From Sporosarcina sp. NCCP-2716 (GTDB lineage Bacteria > Bacillota > Bacilli > Bacillales_A > Planococcaceae): 64,000 bases of DNA. The translations under genes and the position numbers were made by a program. Under the pieces are notes generated by a model. It was not told the DNA's origin, ran no database searches, and was given only the letters and a program-made list of their open reading frames with translations. Each line of letters opens with the position of its first letter. The stretch's first letter is position 1. Positions 15,538 through 24,987 of this stretch are shown in pieces. The DNA lies in NCBI RefSeq assembly GCF_023707985.1, contig NZ_BRCF01000008.1, forward strand, positions 1 to 64,000. Direction: 5' to 3'.

Positions 15538-15590
15538 CCACCTTCGCGATAACTAACCAATGTGTTATGTCCATCGTGTAGGTGGTTTTT
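15538..15590 (+). terminator. Probable terminator before the SOS gene
   Basis: CCACCT (15538-15543) pairs with AGGTGG (15580-15585), followed by five T. The long loop has secondary pairing (GATAAC with GTTAT). Confidence 0.5.
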
Positions 15591-15597
15591 GTTTAAG

Positions 15598-15626
15598 GAA
15601 CATTTGTTCTTCTTTTGTGGTATAAT
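15598..15626 (+). promoter_or_regulatory. LexA (SOS) box over an extended -10 promoter
   Basis: GAACATTTGTTC (15598-15609) is a perfect fit to the Bacillus GAAC-N4-GTTC LexA core. It lies 11 bp before TATAAT (15621-15626), which has the extended TGG before it. Repressor binding would cover the -35 area. The gene at 15656 should be induced by DNA damage. Confidence 0.72.
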
Positions 15627-15655
15627 GCAAGCACCACATTCTCGGGGGGATTAAT

Positions 15656-15946
15656 ATGATCGATAATGATTCATATTTTGAGGAACTTGAAAAGTTCGCC
15701 GGTAGTCAAGATTATAGAAAATTGCCAAACGATATCAAATTGACGATAACTTACGTCACAGGCGAAAAAGAAGTATTCAATGTCTCGATTAATTTCTGGG
15801 CCAATTCCTTGCTGGCTACAAAGAGGAGATTGAAATATTTCTATATCAACTCTGTCATTATTAATCTGGATCATGTAGTCAAGATGGAGTACGTTGGTCT
15901 TGAAAAATACCACAGTAAGATGCGTAAAGGTTCTTCTCATGAATAA
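15656..15946 (+). CDS. Hypothetical SOS-controlled prophage protein
   Basis: 96 aa, ATG behind GGGGGGA. Mixed strand/helix small protein (IKLTITYVTGEKEVFNVSIN, then a hydrophobic YFYINSVIINL segment). No family recognised. It has its own promoter covered by a LexA box and lies outside the replication and packaging operons, like a moron. A role in induction or cell takeover after damage is only inferred. Confidence 0.65.
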   Translation: MIDNDSYFEELEKFAGSQDYRKLPNDIKLTITYVTGEKEVFNVSINFWANSLLATKRRLKYFYINSVIINLDHVVKMEYVGLEKYHSKMRKGSSHE

Positions 15947-15999
15947 TCCATTTTCTTTTCCTGCTCAATTGGTTATGATTAGGAGCAGGGGGGATTGAC

Positions 16000-16527
16000 T
16001 TGAAACGTATATTATTACTGACAGCTATTATCCTATTACTTGTTGGGTGTGTTCGGTACAAGGATGGTAAGCCGGTGAATGAACCTGAGAAAAAGGAAGA
16101 GCCGGTTGCCATAGAAGAGCCGAAGGAGACTCCGGAAGAAAAAACCAATAAGGCGTTGAAAGAAAACAAATACGCAGACGTCATTAGCGTAAATGGTCAG
16201 TTCGAGGCCGAACCATACACCGTACATGTAGAGTTGCAGGGACAAGAGAGTCTCACGACGAACATGACGGTGAAGAGCATGAAGCTGGCTATTCGCGAAG
16301 TGCTGTACTCTGTGAAGGGTCTTGATCTGAAGTTCAGTAACGTCGGTGTCAGTGTTAAGTATCCGTTGACGGATCAGTACGGTAACAGCAACGATGAGTT
16401 CGTTATCAAATCAAACTTCGGTGCTGAAACTATTGGCAAGATGAACAAAGATAAGAATAAGCTGGACGCTGACAACCTGCCTGTCATCGCTGATGAATGG
16501 TGGGAGCATCCGGCTCTATCCAAATAA
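16000..16527 (+). CDS. Prophage-encoded lipoprotein
   Basis: 175 aa from TTG 16000 behind AGGAGCAGGGGGG. A signal peptide (KRILLLTAIILLLVG) ends in the lipobox LLVGC at 13-17, so Cys17 should be lipid-anchored on the outer face of the membrane. A Pro/Glu/Lys-rich linker (about 27-50) precedes a 120-residue extracellular domain. Lipoproteins expressed from prophages can exclude superinfecting phages, as Ltp of TP-J34 does. No homology to Ltp is claimed. Confidence 0.75.
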   Translation: MKRILLLTAIILLLVGCVRYKDGKPVNEPEKKEEPVAIEEPKETPEEKTNKALKENKYADVISVNGQFEAEPYTVHVELQGQESLTTNMTVKSMKLAIREVLYSVKGLDLKFSNVGVSVKYPLTDQYGNSNDEFVIKSNFGAETIGKMNKDKNKLDADNLPVIADEWWEHPALSK

Positions 16528-16534
16528 ACCTGAA

Positions 16535-16561
16535 GGCATCCGAGTAATCGGGTGTCTTTTT
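16535..16561 (+). terminator. Terminator after the lipoprotein gene
   Basis: Stem GGCATCCGA (16535-16543) with TCGGGTGTC (16548-16556), GTAA loop, five T. Confidence 0.75.
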
Positions 16562-16577
16562 GTGTGGAGAGATATAG

Positions 16578-16661
16578 ATGATCACAGTCGGTATATTCAT
16601 GACGCTATTCATTACGTTGCCCTTAATCGCCTTGGCAATCATGATTAAGAAAAGGAGATGA
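16578..16661 (+). CDS. 27-aa membrane peptide
   Basis: ATG 16578 behind GGAGAGA. One hydrophobic helix (about 3-22) then KKRR. The end of the gene contains the AAAGGAG binding site of the next gene. Short and not recognised; it could be a translated leader. Confidence 0.4.
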   Translation: MITVGIFMTLFITLPLIALAIMIKKRR

Positions 16662-16666
16662 GCACA

Positions 16667-16909
16667 ATGCCGAGTCTGAACAAATTAGTATTGGACCTAG
16701 ACACTTCTCGTCTGCAGCAGAAGCTCCGTGCAATGAGCAAACACTTCGGTGCATTGGCCGATGAGCTGGCAGACATCGAAGCAAGGAAGTGCAGTGAGTG
16801 TGGAGGCAGCAACCTTGAAGTTGAAGAGCTGGTAACCGACAACATGTTACTGTCCCGATCAATCAGATGCCGATCATGCGGTCACGAAGAGAGCGAGTCC
16901 TTTGGTTAA
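16667..16909 (+). CDS. Small zinc-ribbon phage protein
   Basis: 80 aa from ATG 16667, 9 bp after AAAGGAG. A helical N-terminus (LQQKLRAMSKHFGALADELADIE) is followed by CSEC and CRSC pairs that form a likely zinc ribbon. It sits right before the HNH gene and overlaps it. Function unknown; DNA binding near the packaging site is plausible. Confidence 0.65.
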   Translation: MPSLNKLVLDLDTSRLQQKLRAMSKHFGALADELADIEARKCSECGGSNLEVEELVTDNMLLSRSIRCRSCGHEESESFG

Positions 16910-17222
16910 TCCATTCTACAAGTCATCACGCTGGCTAAAGAAACGGGACCGCGCGCTCCGTCGGGATCATTATGAATGCCAGGAATGCAAACGCTACGGC
17001 AAGGCGACGCCAGCGACGACTGTCCATCATATTCTCCCTGTGCAAGACTATCCTCAGTATCGTCTGCTCCTGGCGAACCTGCTCAGTCTCTGCAGCACCT
17101 GTCACAACCAGATGCACGATCGAGTGACTGATGCTTTGACGGAAAAGGGGATCCGGTGGCAGGAAAGAACAGTACTCCCCCCTCCCATTGTGTGTAATTC
17201 AGACACAACTCTGGACCGGTGA
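16902..17222 (+). CDS. HNH endonuclease
   Basis: 106 aa from TTG 16902, overlapping the previous gene. Motif residues: zinc pair C26/C29 (CQEC), catalytic H42-H43 (VHHI), second zinc pair C64/C67 and N69/H72 (CSTCHNQMH). HNH proteins encoded next to TerS are needed for terminase cutting at cos in HK97-like phages. This suggests cohesive-end packaging here, with cos likely nearby. Confidence 0.88.
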   Translation: MVNPFYKSSRWLKKRDRALRRDHYECQECKRYGKATPATTVHHILPVQDYPQYRLLLANLLSLCSTCHNQMHDRVTDALTEKGIRWQERTVLPPPIVCNSDTTLDR

Positions 17223-17280
17223 GGGGAGCTTTTTCCAATAGAGCGACTTATTTTATTTCAAAAGGGGGTGTGCCAGCATC

Positions 17281-17670
17281 TTGGCAAAGCTACCTTCAAG
17301 AAAACAGTTGAAAAAAAGCGTGATTGATAACATGAAACACTTGGGTGTTTACCGGGAAAATTTCGATCACACGATTGATGTCTATGTCGGGATGCTGGCA
17401 CAGTACCAGGCTTTTGAGAAACAATTCGAGGAATCTGGTTATCAGATTACCGTCGAATATACGAACAAAGCCGGCGCCACGAACGACCGGAAGACGCCGA
17501 CCTATTCGGCGATGGAATCGCTCAGAAAAGACCTGGCGACCTACTCGAATTTGCTCTGTATCAATCCAAAAGCATTTGAAAGCATCAAAAAACGTGAGGT
17601 TCCAGTCCGGAAAAAGGAAACGGAAAAACCTCAATCCAAGTTAGTTCAGGCATTAGGTGAGGATCCGTGA
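17281..17670 (+). CDS. terS: P27-family terminase small subunit
   Basis: 129 aa from TTG 17281, with AAAGGGGGTG upstream. Helical N-terminus for DNA recognition, then SAMESLRKDLATYSNLLCINPKAFE, the conserved P27 block, and a basic C-terminal tail. It recognises the packaging site and recruits TerL. It overlaps terL by four bases. Confidence 0.85.
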   Translation: MAKLPSRKQLKKSVIDNMKHLGVYRENFDHTIDVYVGMLAQYQAFEKQFEESGYQITVEYTNKAGATNDRKTPTYSAMESLRKDLATYSNLLCINPKAFESIKKREVPVRKKETEKPQSKLVQALGEDP

Positions 17671-19418
17671 GCAAATTTCTAAATCAAGATATCGTCTTTG
17701 ACTACGCCTCCTCAATTGTGGAGGGCAAAAAGGTCGCGTGCCGTGAGACCAAGCAGATGTGCGAACGGTTCTTCCGTGATCTCGAGAATCCTCTGTACGA
17801 TTTCAATCCGAAAAACGCTGAATTTGTAATCAGGATCATCGAAAAAACATTCGTTCATCAAAAAGGCGAGGACATGGACGGCTATCCTCTCCGAGGGAAG
17901 CCGTTTTTACTGCAGCCATGGCAAAAGTTTACGGTCTACAGCCTGCTTAGTTTTTTTCACAAAGGCACGATTCTCCGGAAGTACAAAGAAGCCTTCATCA
18001 TGCTCACTCGGAAGCAGGGGAAGACGCCTTTCATGTCTGCGCTTGCCTGGGGCCTCGGTCTTCTGGAAAGAAAGTCCGGCGCTGAAATCATTGTTGTCGG
18101 AGCGCAGCTGAAACAGGCCATGCAGAGTTTCAACTTCCTCCTCTACAATCTGAAGGAAATGGGAGAGGCGGAAAATTTCCGAATCCTCGACAACAACCAG
18201 GAGCACAGCATCAGCGGCAACCTCGGGGATGGCTACATGAGGATTGAGACGATCGCCGGAAACAGCGATCGAATGGACAGTTTGAACACTCTCATTCAAA
18301 TTTTGGACGAGCTGCATCTCTATAAGAATGCCAGCCAGTACAATACCATCCGGGAATCCGGTAAGGCTTACCGGAATAGTCTTTGCATCGGCATCACGAC
18401 GGCCGGCGACAATCCGAACAGTTTTTGCTTCAATCGGATGAAATACTGCCAGAAGGTTTTGGATGGCACGTCGAAAGACGAGCAGCTTTTTGTCTTCATC
18501 ACGAAAGCAGATGAGGATGAAAACGGTGATGTTGATTATACGAATGCAATCGAACACGAAAAAGCCAATCCGAATTATAACGTATCCGTCTCCGCTGCCG
18601 AATTGATGAACGATGCGATTGAAGCGCAGAATGACCCGCAGCAGCGGAAATCATTTTTGGCAAAGTCGTTGAATATCTACACTTCTGCCATGAAAGCATA
18701 TTTCAATCCTGATGAATTCATCGCGTCAAACAAGAAAATTGAAGAGCAGTTGAAATTGACTGACATGACCACTGATCAGAGACTGAAAGCTCTGACCAAG
18801 TTGCCTATCGAGTGGTACGGCGGGGCCGACTTGTCCAAGCGTCATGACCTGACAGCGACGGCCATCTACGGCCACTACAAAGGCATCGATATCGTCATTC
18901 CACACGCCTTCTTCCCGGTTGTCGCAGCAACAGAAAAAGCGGACGTAGACAATATTCCTCTGTTCGGCTGGCGGGATGACGGCTGGCTGACGATGTCGAA
19001 CAATCCGATTGTGGATTACCAGGAAGTCGTGAAGTGGTTCATGCAAATGAAGAAGCTCGGCTTCAAAATCAAGCAAGTTGGATTTGATCGGAAGTTCGGT
19101 CGGGAATTTTTCCTCACGATGAAAAAAGAGGGCTTCCGGATCGAAGACACGCCGCAACTGTTCTATCTGAAATCAGAAGGCTTCCGGCGAATTGAAACCA
19201 AGGCGAAGGACGGGAATTTTTATTATCTCGGTTCCGAAGCCTTTTTATATTGCCTGCAGAACGTCCGGGGCATCGAACAGACGGATGACGCAATCAAGTA
19301 TGAAAAGGTGCTAGACACGCAGCGCATCGACGTGTTCGATGCAGCCGTTTTTTCGTGCATGCAGATGCTGAAAAATCTGGAGCGCGCCGGCACGGCCAGC
19401 AAATGGCTGAACAGCTGA
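17667..19418 (+). CDS. terL: Terminase large subunit
   Basis: 583 aa from GTG 17667. The ATPase motor has the Walker A-like RKQGKT at 115-120 and Walker B ILDE with D214/E215. The RNase H-like nuclease begins at about 380, with the first metal-binding Asp at D388 ([12 protein letters not shown]). It packages DNA into proheads and cuts concatemers. Length and motif order are normal for the HK97/phi-C31-type family. Confidence 0.95.
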   Translation: MSKFLNQDIVFDYASSIVEGKKVACRETKQMCERFFRDLENPLYDFNPKNAEFVIRIIEKTFVHQKGEDMDGYPLRGKPFLLQPWQKFTVYSLLSFFHKGTILRKYKEAFIMLTRKQGKTPFMSALAWGLGLLERKSGAEIIVVGAQLKQAMQSFNFLLYNLKEMGEAENFRILDNNQEHSISGNLGDGYMRIETIAGNSDRMDSLNTLIQILDELHLYKNASQYNTIRESGKAYRNSLCIGITTAGDNPNSFCFNRMKYCQKVLDGTSKDEQLFVFITKADEDENGDVDYTNAIEHEKANPNYNVSVSAAELMNDAIEAQNDPQQRKSFLAKSLNIYTSAMKAYFNPDEFIASNKKIEEQLKLTDMTTDQRLKALTKLPIEWYGGADLSKRHDLTATAIYGHYKGIDIVIPHAFFPVVAATEKADVDNIPLFGWRDDGWLTMSNNPIVDYQEVVKWFMQMKKLGFKIKQVGFDRKFGREFFLTMKKEGFRIEDTPQLFYLKSEGFRRIETKAKDGNFYYLGSEAFLYCLQNVRGIEQTDDAIKYEKVLDTQRIDVFDAAVFSCMQMLKNLERAGTASKWLNS

Positions 19419-19431
19419 AGGGGGTGAATGT

Positions 19432-20637
19432 ATGAAATGGACAGAGCGTTTAGGATTTCGCAGAAAAGAGACACGGGCAGCGCCGGCAGAGGATGCGGCC
19501 AGGAGCTGGTTCCTCTCGCAGGATGCCTATGACACATTATGCGTACCGGGCTATACCCGTCTTTCGGACAATCCGGAAGTGCGAATCGCTGTCGACAAGA
19601 TTGCTGATCTGGTTTCCTCCATGACGATCCATCTGATGCAGAATACTGATGACGGTGATATCCGGGTGAGAAATGAGCTGGCCCGTAAAGTGGACATCAA
19701 TCCTTATAGCCTGATGACCCGCAAAGCCTGGATGTACAACATTGTCCGGACGCTCCTCCTCGAAGGGGACGGCAATTCTATCGTCTATCCGAAAATGGAG
19801 GCCGGTTTGTTGGATGAACTGATTCCGCTGGCACCGTCGAAAGTGACATTTCACACGACAGAGACGGCATATAACGTCCGGTACAACAATCGTCTGTACA
19901 GCTATGACGAGGTCCTCCATTTTGTCGTCAATCCGGATCCGGATAAACCGTGGATGGGAACCGGCTATCGGATTCCGCTGAAAGAAATCACGAAAAACCT
20001 GAAGCAGGCGACAGCTACGAAAAACTCATTCATGGCTGGGAAATACATGCCGACCCTAGTGGTAAAAGTTGATGCGATGAGTGAGGAGCTGTCCACACCT
20101 GAGGGGAAAAAGGCAGTCTATGAAAAATACATGGCAGCCCATGAAGCGGGCGCACCGTGGATCATTCCGGCCGAGCTGCTGGACATCGAGCAAGTCAAAC
20201 CGCTTACACTCGAAGACTTGGCCATCAACGACGCTGTCGAATTGGACAAGAAGACTGTCGCCGGAATTATCGGCGTCCCCGCCTTCTTCCTCGGTGTGGG
20301 TAAGTTTGACGCGAAAGAATATAACAGCTGGATCAATTCCAAAATTCTCCCGCTCGCCAAAAGTATTGAGCAGGAGTTGACCCGGAAGTTGTTATATAGC
20401 CCGGACTTGTATTTTAAGTTCAACCCACGCTCCCTGTATGCCTACGATTTGAAAGAGCTAACAGACGTAGGTGTTGTACTGTACCGAAACGGTTTAGCAC
20501 CAGGAAATGAAGCAAGAGATTTGATTGGCCTTCCTCCTAAAGAAGGGTTGGACGAGCTTGTGATTTTGGAGAACTTTATACCGGTGGACAAAATCGGAGA
20601 TCAAGGAAAGCTGAAAGGCGGTGAGAAAAATGATTGA
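19432..20637 (+). CDS. HK97-family portal protein
   Basis: 401 aa. Matches the HK97-type portal: an early strand/helix core, [19 protein letters not shown], a [13 protein letters not shown] stem region, and the conserved RDLIGLPP motif near the C-terminus. It forms the dodecameric ring through which DNA enters. ATG behind GGGGGTG; overlaps the protease gene by 8 bp. Confidence 0.92.
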   Translation: MKWTERLGFRRKETRAAPAEDAARSWFLSQDAYDTLCVPGYTRLSDNPEVRIAVDKIADLVSSMTIHLMQNTDDGDIRVRNELARKVDINPYSLMTRKAWMYNIVRTLLLEGDGNSIVYPKMEAGLLDELIPLAPSKVTFHTTETAYNVRYNNRLYSYDEVLHFVVNPDPDKPWMGTGYRIPLKEITKNLKQATATKNSFMAGKYMPTLVVKVDAMSEELSTPEGKKAVYEKYMAAHEAGAPWIIPAELLDIEQVKPLTLEDLAINDAVELDKKTVAGIIGVPAFFLGVGKFDAKEYNSWINSKILPLAKSIEQELTRKLLYSPDLYFKFNPRSLYAYDLKELTDVGVVLYRNGLAPGNEARDLIGLPPKEGLDELVILENFIPVDKIGDQGKLKGGEKND

Positions 20638-21211
20638 CCGTGAAATGCAAAGGCAAACTCGCAGCCTTTCTACCGATCTGCAGACACGTGCAGAAGAGGA
20701 CGAGATGGTCATCGAGGGGTATTTTGCTGTGTTTGGCAGCGAGACAACTCTGTGGCCGGGCGCCTTCGAAGAAATCGCGCCAGGCGCGTTTGACAAGACA
20801 CTGAGTAATGACGTGCGCGCCCTGATCGATCATGAGACCCGTGCCGTCCTCGGCCGGACCAAGTCGAACACATTGACGCTGAAAGTCGACAGCCGTGGCC
20901 TATGGGGATCCATCCGCATCAATCCGGATGACTCGGATGCTGTCAACCTGTACCAGCGTGTAAAGCGCGGCGACGTGGACCAGTGTTCATTCGGTTTCAA
21001 TATCGTTTCTGAGACAACGGACTGGCGAGAAGACGGCACTGTCAAATGGATCATTGAAGAAGTTGATCTGCATGAAGTTTCCGTCGTCACATTCCCTGCG
21101 TACTCCGACACCGGCGTACAGGCGCGGAAGCAGGAAGTCGAGCAGCACGATAAGCGCATGTTCGAGCAACGAAAAAACAAACTGAAGGAGAGATTGAAGC
21201 ATGGCTCTTAA
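20630..21211 (+). CDS. HK97-family prohead protease
   Basis: 193 aa from ATG 20630 (AAAGGCGGTGAG upstream). It begins with [10 protein letters not shown], a family hallmark. Likely catalytic H68 in LIDHE and S120 in DQCSFGF, then [10 protein letters not shown]. This serine protease trims the scaffold-like N-terminus of the capsid protein during maturation. Overlaps the capsid gene. Confidence 0.9.
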   Translation: MIDREMQRQTRSLSTDLQTRAEEDEMVIEGYFAVFGSETTLWPGAFEEIAPGAFDKTLSNDVRALIDHETRAVLGRTKSNTLTLKVDSRGLWGSIRINPDDSDAVNLYQRVKRGDVDQCSFGFNIVSETTDWREDGTVKWIIEEVDLHEVSVVTFPAYSDTGVQARKQEVEQHDKRMFEQRKNKLKERLKHGS

Positions 21212-22514
21212 ACAAATTTTACTCGCCCGCAAGATTGAACAGCGGAAAGCACTCCTCACCTCGCTGGCCGAGCGTGACGCCGATTTTAAAAAGCGCTCCG
21301 CTGATTTGGAAGCGGCGATCAATGAAGCGGACACGGACGAGGACCTGGCAGCTGTGGAAGAAGAGGCGGACAAACTGGACACCGAAAAGGCTGCCCACGA
21401 TGAAGAAAAGACGACTCTGGAAAGCGAGATCACTGAGCTGGAAAATGAGCTTTCTGATATGAATGCGAATGCGCCGACCAATACGGACGATCAGCGCGGC
21501 CAGGCACCTACCCACCACACCCGCAAGGCGGAAGGAGAGACAAGAATGAAAGTGAACAAATACGAGACGCGTTCCGAAATGCTGGATCGCCTGAACATCC
21601 AGGAAGTTCGTGACTTCTACTCAAAAGTGTCGGAGGCTGCGAAAAACAAGCGAGCTCTGACAGAAACAAATCTGCTCATCCCTGAGCAGGTCATCAACAT
21701 GATCCAGACTCGCCTGGGCGACTACTCCACGCTCTACAAAGAGGTCACGGTTCAGACGCTGAACGGTACGGCACGGATCATCATGGACGGCGCTATTCCG
21801 GAAGCCATCTGGACGGAAATGTGTGATCCGGTAGAAGAACTCGCGACTTCGTTCAGCCAGACGGAATTGGACGGTTTCAAAGTCGGCGGCTTTATTCCGG
21901 TCTGTAACGCGGTTCTCGAAGACAGCATGATCAACCTGGCGAACTTCATCGAGGAACGGCTGGCTATGGCAATTGCAAAGTCCCTCGATAAAGCCATCCT
22001 CATTGGCGAAGGTGCAACACAGAAACAACCTACTGGAATTGTCACTGCTCTGGCTGCAGTAGGCCAGGAAGCTCGAAATACGAAGTCAGACGGCCAACTA
22101 GGTGATATTGTCGGCAATATGGCGTTGCTTGACACTGGGAATGACGGGGCCGCAATTGGTGAAGTCATCGCAGTCATGAAGCGCAGCACCTACTATGCAA
22201 AACTGGCTCCTCAGACGTTCCTGCCGACTGCTGACGGCCGTCTGGTTGTTCAGACGGCACAAGCACCGCGGCTGCCGGATGGCACGCGAATCGTCTTCTC
22301 CCAGTACGCTCCGGAGGACAAAATTGTCATGGGAGACTTCAAGAAGTATCTCCTCGGTGAGCGCGCAGGCGTGAAGCTGGCTGTTTCTACTGACGTCCGT
22401 TTCATTCAAGATCAGACCGTCTTCAAAGGAACTGCCCGTTATGATGGCAAGCCGATTTACACAGACGCATTTGTTGTGATCTCCATCGAGGAAGCTGTCG
22501 TTCCTGTACCTTAA
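21201..22514 (+). CDS. HK97-fold major capsid protein
   Basis: 437 aa. Residues 1-115 are a highly charged helical delta domain (scaffold) that the protease should remove. The HK97 fold follows from about 120 (VNKYETRSEMLDRL). Later blocks include GFIPVCNAVLEDS and ILIGEGATQKQPTGI. It builds the icosahedral shell. ATG within the 3' end of the protease gene. Confidence 0.93.
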   Translation: MALKQILLARKIEQRKALLTSLAERDADFKKRSADLEAAINEADTDEDLAAVEEEADKLDTEKAAHDEEKTTLESEITELENELSDMNANAPTNTDDQRGQAPTHHTRKAEGETRMKVNKYETRSEMLDRLNIQEVRDFYSKVSEAAKNKRALTETNLLIPEQVINMIQTRLGDYSTLYKEVTVQTLNGTARIIMDGAIPEAIWTEMCDPVEELATSFSQTELDGFKVGGFIPVCNAVLEDSMINLANFIEERLAMAIAKSLDKAILIGEGATQKQPTGIVTALAAVGQEARNTKSDGQLGDIVGNMALLDTGNDGAAIGEVIAVMKRSTYYAKLAPQTFLPTADGRLVVQTAQAPRLPDGTRIVFSQYAPEDKIVMGDFKKYLLGERAGVKLAVSTDVRFIQDQTVFKGTARYDGKPIYTDAFVVISIEEAVVPVP

Positions 22515-22533
22515 AAATGAGAGGATGATTGAA

Positions 22534-22779
22534 ATGAAATTTGTTGTATTGGAAGACTTCAAAGAGCGGTTCGATCACAATCGAATTTATGAAAAAGACG
22601 GGGAATATCCTGTTGGTGGATTCGAGCCTACAGAAGAGCGCATCAAAGAGCTATCGACCAAAAAGAACGACTACGGCCGACCCTTCATCAAAGCGTTGAA
22701 AGCTGACAAAAAGAACGCCCAGAAACCTGAAGGGGAAGAGGGCGACGGCAAAGTAGATGAAAAAGATGACAGAGGATGA
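22534..22779 (+). CDS. Small phage head protein, hypothetical
   Basis: 81 aa from ATG 22534, 9 bp after GAGAGG; ATG 22525 is in frame but badly spaced. KFVVLEDFKERFDHNRIYEKGD-like start, then PTEERIKELSTKKNDYGRPFI, a block common in proteins encoded after capsid genes. The acidic Lys/Glu tail is disordered. Role unknown. Confidence 0.7.
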   Translation: MKFVVLEDFKERFDHNRIYEKDGEYPVGGFEPTEERIKELSTKKNDYGRPFIKALKADKKNAQKPEGEEGDGKVDEKDDRG

Positions 22780-23089
22780 ATTCCTCACCGCTGCATTGAC
22801 TCTGGCAAAAGCGCGTCTCGGCATCACGTCTTCTGTTCGGGATGCGCTTTTGAAAAATGCCGTGGAGTCGGTTGTGGAGGAGTTGGAAAGCGAGAAGGGA
22901 CTGACCCTCGACTTTTCCAGCGCCCTGCAGCTGGATTTTGTGAAAGACTATGCAGTCTGGCGTTATCAGTCGGTCGGAGATTCGCAGCTGTCCGCTGCCC
23001 GTGTTCCGCTTGCCATGCCACGCCACCTGCAGTTCCGTCTGCATAATCTCATCATCAGTCAGGCAGGTGGTCAGCATGTACGACCATGA
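22757..23089 (+). CDS. Head-tail connector protein (Gp6-like)
   Basis: 110 aa, all-helical, with the family pattern of short repeated helices (ALTLAKARLGI, LLKNAVESVVEELESEKG, VKDYAVWRYQS, LHNLIIS). It forms the adaptor ring under the portal. It overlaps the previous gene by 23 bp and has no strong ribosome binding site, so translation is probably coupled. Confidence 0.78.
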   Translation: MKKMTEDEFLTAALTLAKARLGITSSVRDALLKNAVESVVEELESEKGLTLDFSSALQLDFVKDYAVWRYQSVGDSQLSAARVPLAMPRHLQFRLHNLIISQAGGQHVRP

Positions 23090-23384
23090 GCTTGTCCTGC
23101 TGTCCGGCGGCTACACGGAGGATGACCTGGGCAACCAGGTCCCTTCAGTGATCCGGCGGACAGTCCTTTGCAAAAAGGAATCTGTCGGCCGAAACGAATT
23201 CTATTCTGCCGCTGCAGCTGATCTGCGGCCGGAACTCACGCTCATCATCCATCAATACGAGTATGAGGACGAGAGCAAGGTGGAATTCGAAGGCCAGCAG
23301 TATTCTGTGATCCGTACGTATAAGACCGGTATCGAAGAAATCGAGCTGACTTGCGAGAGGGTGGGCGCCGATGTCAAGAGTTGA
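23076..23384 (+). CDS. Phage head closure/head-tail joining protein
   Basis: 102 aa from ATG 23076 (AGGTGG upstream). A beta-barrel-like small protein (ELVLLSGGYTEDDLGNQV, then LIIHQYEYEDESKVEFEGQQYSVIRTY), as in SPP1 gp16-type stoppers. It overlaps the genes on both sides, as usual in this cassette. Confidence 0.8.
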   Translation: MYDHELVLLSGGYTEDDLGNQVPSVIRRTVLCKKESVGRNEFYSAAAADLRPELTLIIHQYEYEDESKVEFEGQQYSVIRTYKTGIEEIELTCERVGADVKS

Positions 23385-23733
23385 TATTGACGGTCTGTCA
23401 GATGCCATCACGCAGGCGCTGCAGGAGTTCACGACCGAGGTCGAGGATGGTCTTGAGAAAGCGAAGGAAAAGGCGGCCAAGGACGGTGCCAAGACATTGC
23501 GTGCGTCCAGTCCGAAGCGATACGGCAACTATGCGAAAGGCTGGACGGCCAAGCTGGAAGGCAAGGCGTGGGTCATCCACAATGCAAAACGTGGTCAGAT
23601 TACGCATCTGCTCGAAAAAGGGCATGCCAAGCGCGGCGGCGGTCGAGTGCCTGCCCGGGTCCATATCGCCCCTGTGGAAGAACAGGCCATCAAGCAATTC
23701 GAAGATGAAGTGAAGAAGGTGATTCGCGGATGA
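23371..23733 (+). CDS. HK97 gp10-like tail completion protein
   Basis: 120 aa. Contains the family pattern YGNYAKGWTAKLEGKAWVIHN, then HLLEKGHAKRGGGRVPARVHIAPVEE, with an N-terminal helix. It joins the head connector to the tail tube. Overlaps the previous gene by 14 bp. Confidence 0.85.
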   Translation: MSRVDIDGLSDAITQALQEFTTEVEDGLEKAKEKAAKDGAKTLRASSPKRYGNYAKGWTAKLEGKAWVIHNAKRGQITHLLEKGHAKRGGGRVPARVHIAPVEEQAIKQFEDEVKKVIRG

Positions 23734-24044
23734 CGCTCGCCGAATTGAAAAAGTTACTTGATGCTACCGGCTATCCGGTGGCTTATTCGCATTTCATGGA
23801 ACCAAAACCCGTTCCGTTCATCTGCTACCGCGTTGCCTATTCGCCGAACTTCCAAGCGGACAACAGGACATATCACAAGATCGATTCCGTCGACATTGAA
23901 CTGTACACGGATAAGAAAGATCTGGTTGCAGAGGCCGCGCTGGAAGCTGTTCTGGATGCCAATGAAATTCCCTATGATTCTGATGAAACGTTCATCGAAT
24001 CTGAAAAGCTGTTCCAAAAAATATATGAAGTGAGGTTGATTTGA
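23730..24044 (+). CDS. Minor tail/tail terminator-like protein
   Basis: 104 aa. AYSHFMEPKPVPFICYRVAY and YHKIDSVDIELYTDKKDLVAEAALEAVL fit the tail-terminator fold that caps the tail tube (DUF3168/gp17-like). Position between gp10-like and the tail tube gene supports this. Overlaps upstream by 4 bp. Confidence 0.75.
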   Translation: MTLAELKKLLDATGYPVAYSHFMEPKPVPFICYRVAYSPNFQADNRTYHKIDSVDIELYTDKKDLVAEAALEAVLDANEIPYDSDETFIESEKLFQKIYEVRLI

Positions 24045-24045
24045 C

Positions 24046-24621
24046 ATGGCAGGAAACAAAGTAAACTACGGACTGAAAAACGTCCATTTCGCCACTATCA
24101 CGGAAGGGGACGGAGCGCTCACTTATGGCACGCCCGTCCGGATCCCGGGTGCTGTATCGCTCTCCCTGGAGCCGCGTGGCGACATGGTGGAATTCTACGC
24201 GGACAACATGCTCTACTACTCGGCATCGTCCAATGATGGATATGACGGGACGCTGGAAATCGCCAACATCCCTGAACAGTTTGCCATCGATGCGCTCGGG
24301 GAGGAAAAGGATACAGATGACGCTGTCCTGACTGAGAAATCGGACGCCAAGCAAAAGCCGTTCGCTTTGCTCTTCGAGTTTGACGGTGATCAGAAGGCGA
24401 CGCGGCACGTTCTATATAGCTGCTCGGCCAGCCGTCCGACTGTCAGCGGTGAGACGACGACCAACTCGAAGGAACCGAAGCCGAACGAACTGTCCTTCAT
24501 CGCGTCGCCGCGGTCTACCGACTACGCAGTCAAGACGAAAACTACTGCTGAAACAAAAGCCGGCGTCTACGATGCTTGGTACTCGAAAGTCTACGAAAAA
24601 GCTGTCATCCCTGGACCTTAA
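24046..24621 (+). CDS. Major tail protein (phi13 family)
   Basis: 191 aa. Starts NKVNYGLKNVHFA and carries EFYADNMLYYSASSNDGYDGTLEI and YSKVYEKAVIPGP, typical of the phi13/HK97 major tail tube family. It polymerises into the tail tube. One base separates it from the upstream gene. Confidence 0.9.
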   Translation: MAGNKVNYGLKNVHFATITEGDGALTYGTPVRIPGAVSLSLEPRGDMVEFYADNMLYYSASSNDGYDGTLEIANIPEQFAIDALGEEKDTDDAVLTEKSDAKQKPFALLFEFDGDQKATRHVLYSCSASRPTVSGETTTNSKEPKPNELSFIASPRSTDYAVKTKTTAETKAGVYDAWYSKVYEKAVIPGP

Positions 24622-24639
24622 TAGAGGAGGAATTCACAC

Positions 24640-24987
24640 ATGGAAAAAGTAATCACAATTGACGGCCGCGACGTACGATTCAAGTCGACGGCCGCAACAC
24701 CACTCCGGTACAAAGCACAGTTTCAGTCAGATTTCTTCGTGGACTTAATGGCGATGAGCGCGCTATCCCGATTGCAAAAGAAAAATGGTGAACTCGATAT
24801 GGCGACACTGAAGAACCTCGATTTCGACGTCTTCTATAACTTGTTGTGGGTATTTGCGAAGACGGCCGACAAGGACCTGCCGGATCCGATGACCTGGCTG
24901 GATGGTTTCGAGGAATTTCCTGTTTTCGAGATAGTGCAGGACATTCAGGAACTCATTGAAAAGAACCTGCAAAGTAAAAAAAAATAA
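24640..24987 (+). CDS. Tail assembly chaperone gpG
   Basis: 115 aa, ATG behind GAGGAGG. Helical protein just upstream of the tape measure gene. It ends with three Lys codons in a run of nine A (24976-24984) and a TAA at 24985. A -1 slip on this run gives the gpGT fusion described next. In lambda-like phages both forms wrap the tape measure protein during tail assembly. Confidence 0.85.
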   Translation: MEKVITIDGRDVRFKSTAATPLRYKAQFQSDFFVDLMAMSALSRLQKKNGELDMATLKNLDFDVFYNLLWVFAKTADKDLPDPMTWLDGFEEFPVFEIVQDIQELIEKNLQSKKK

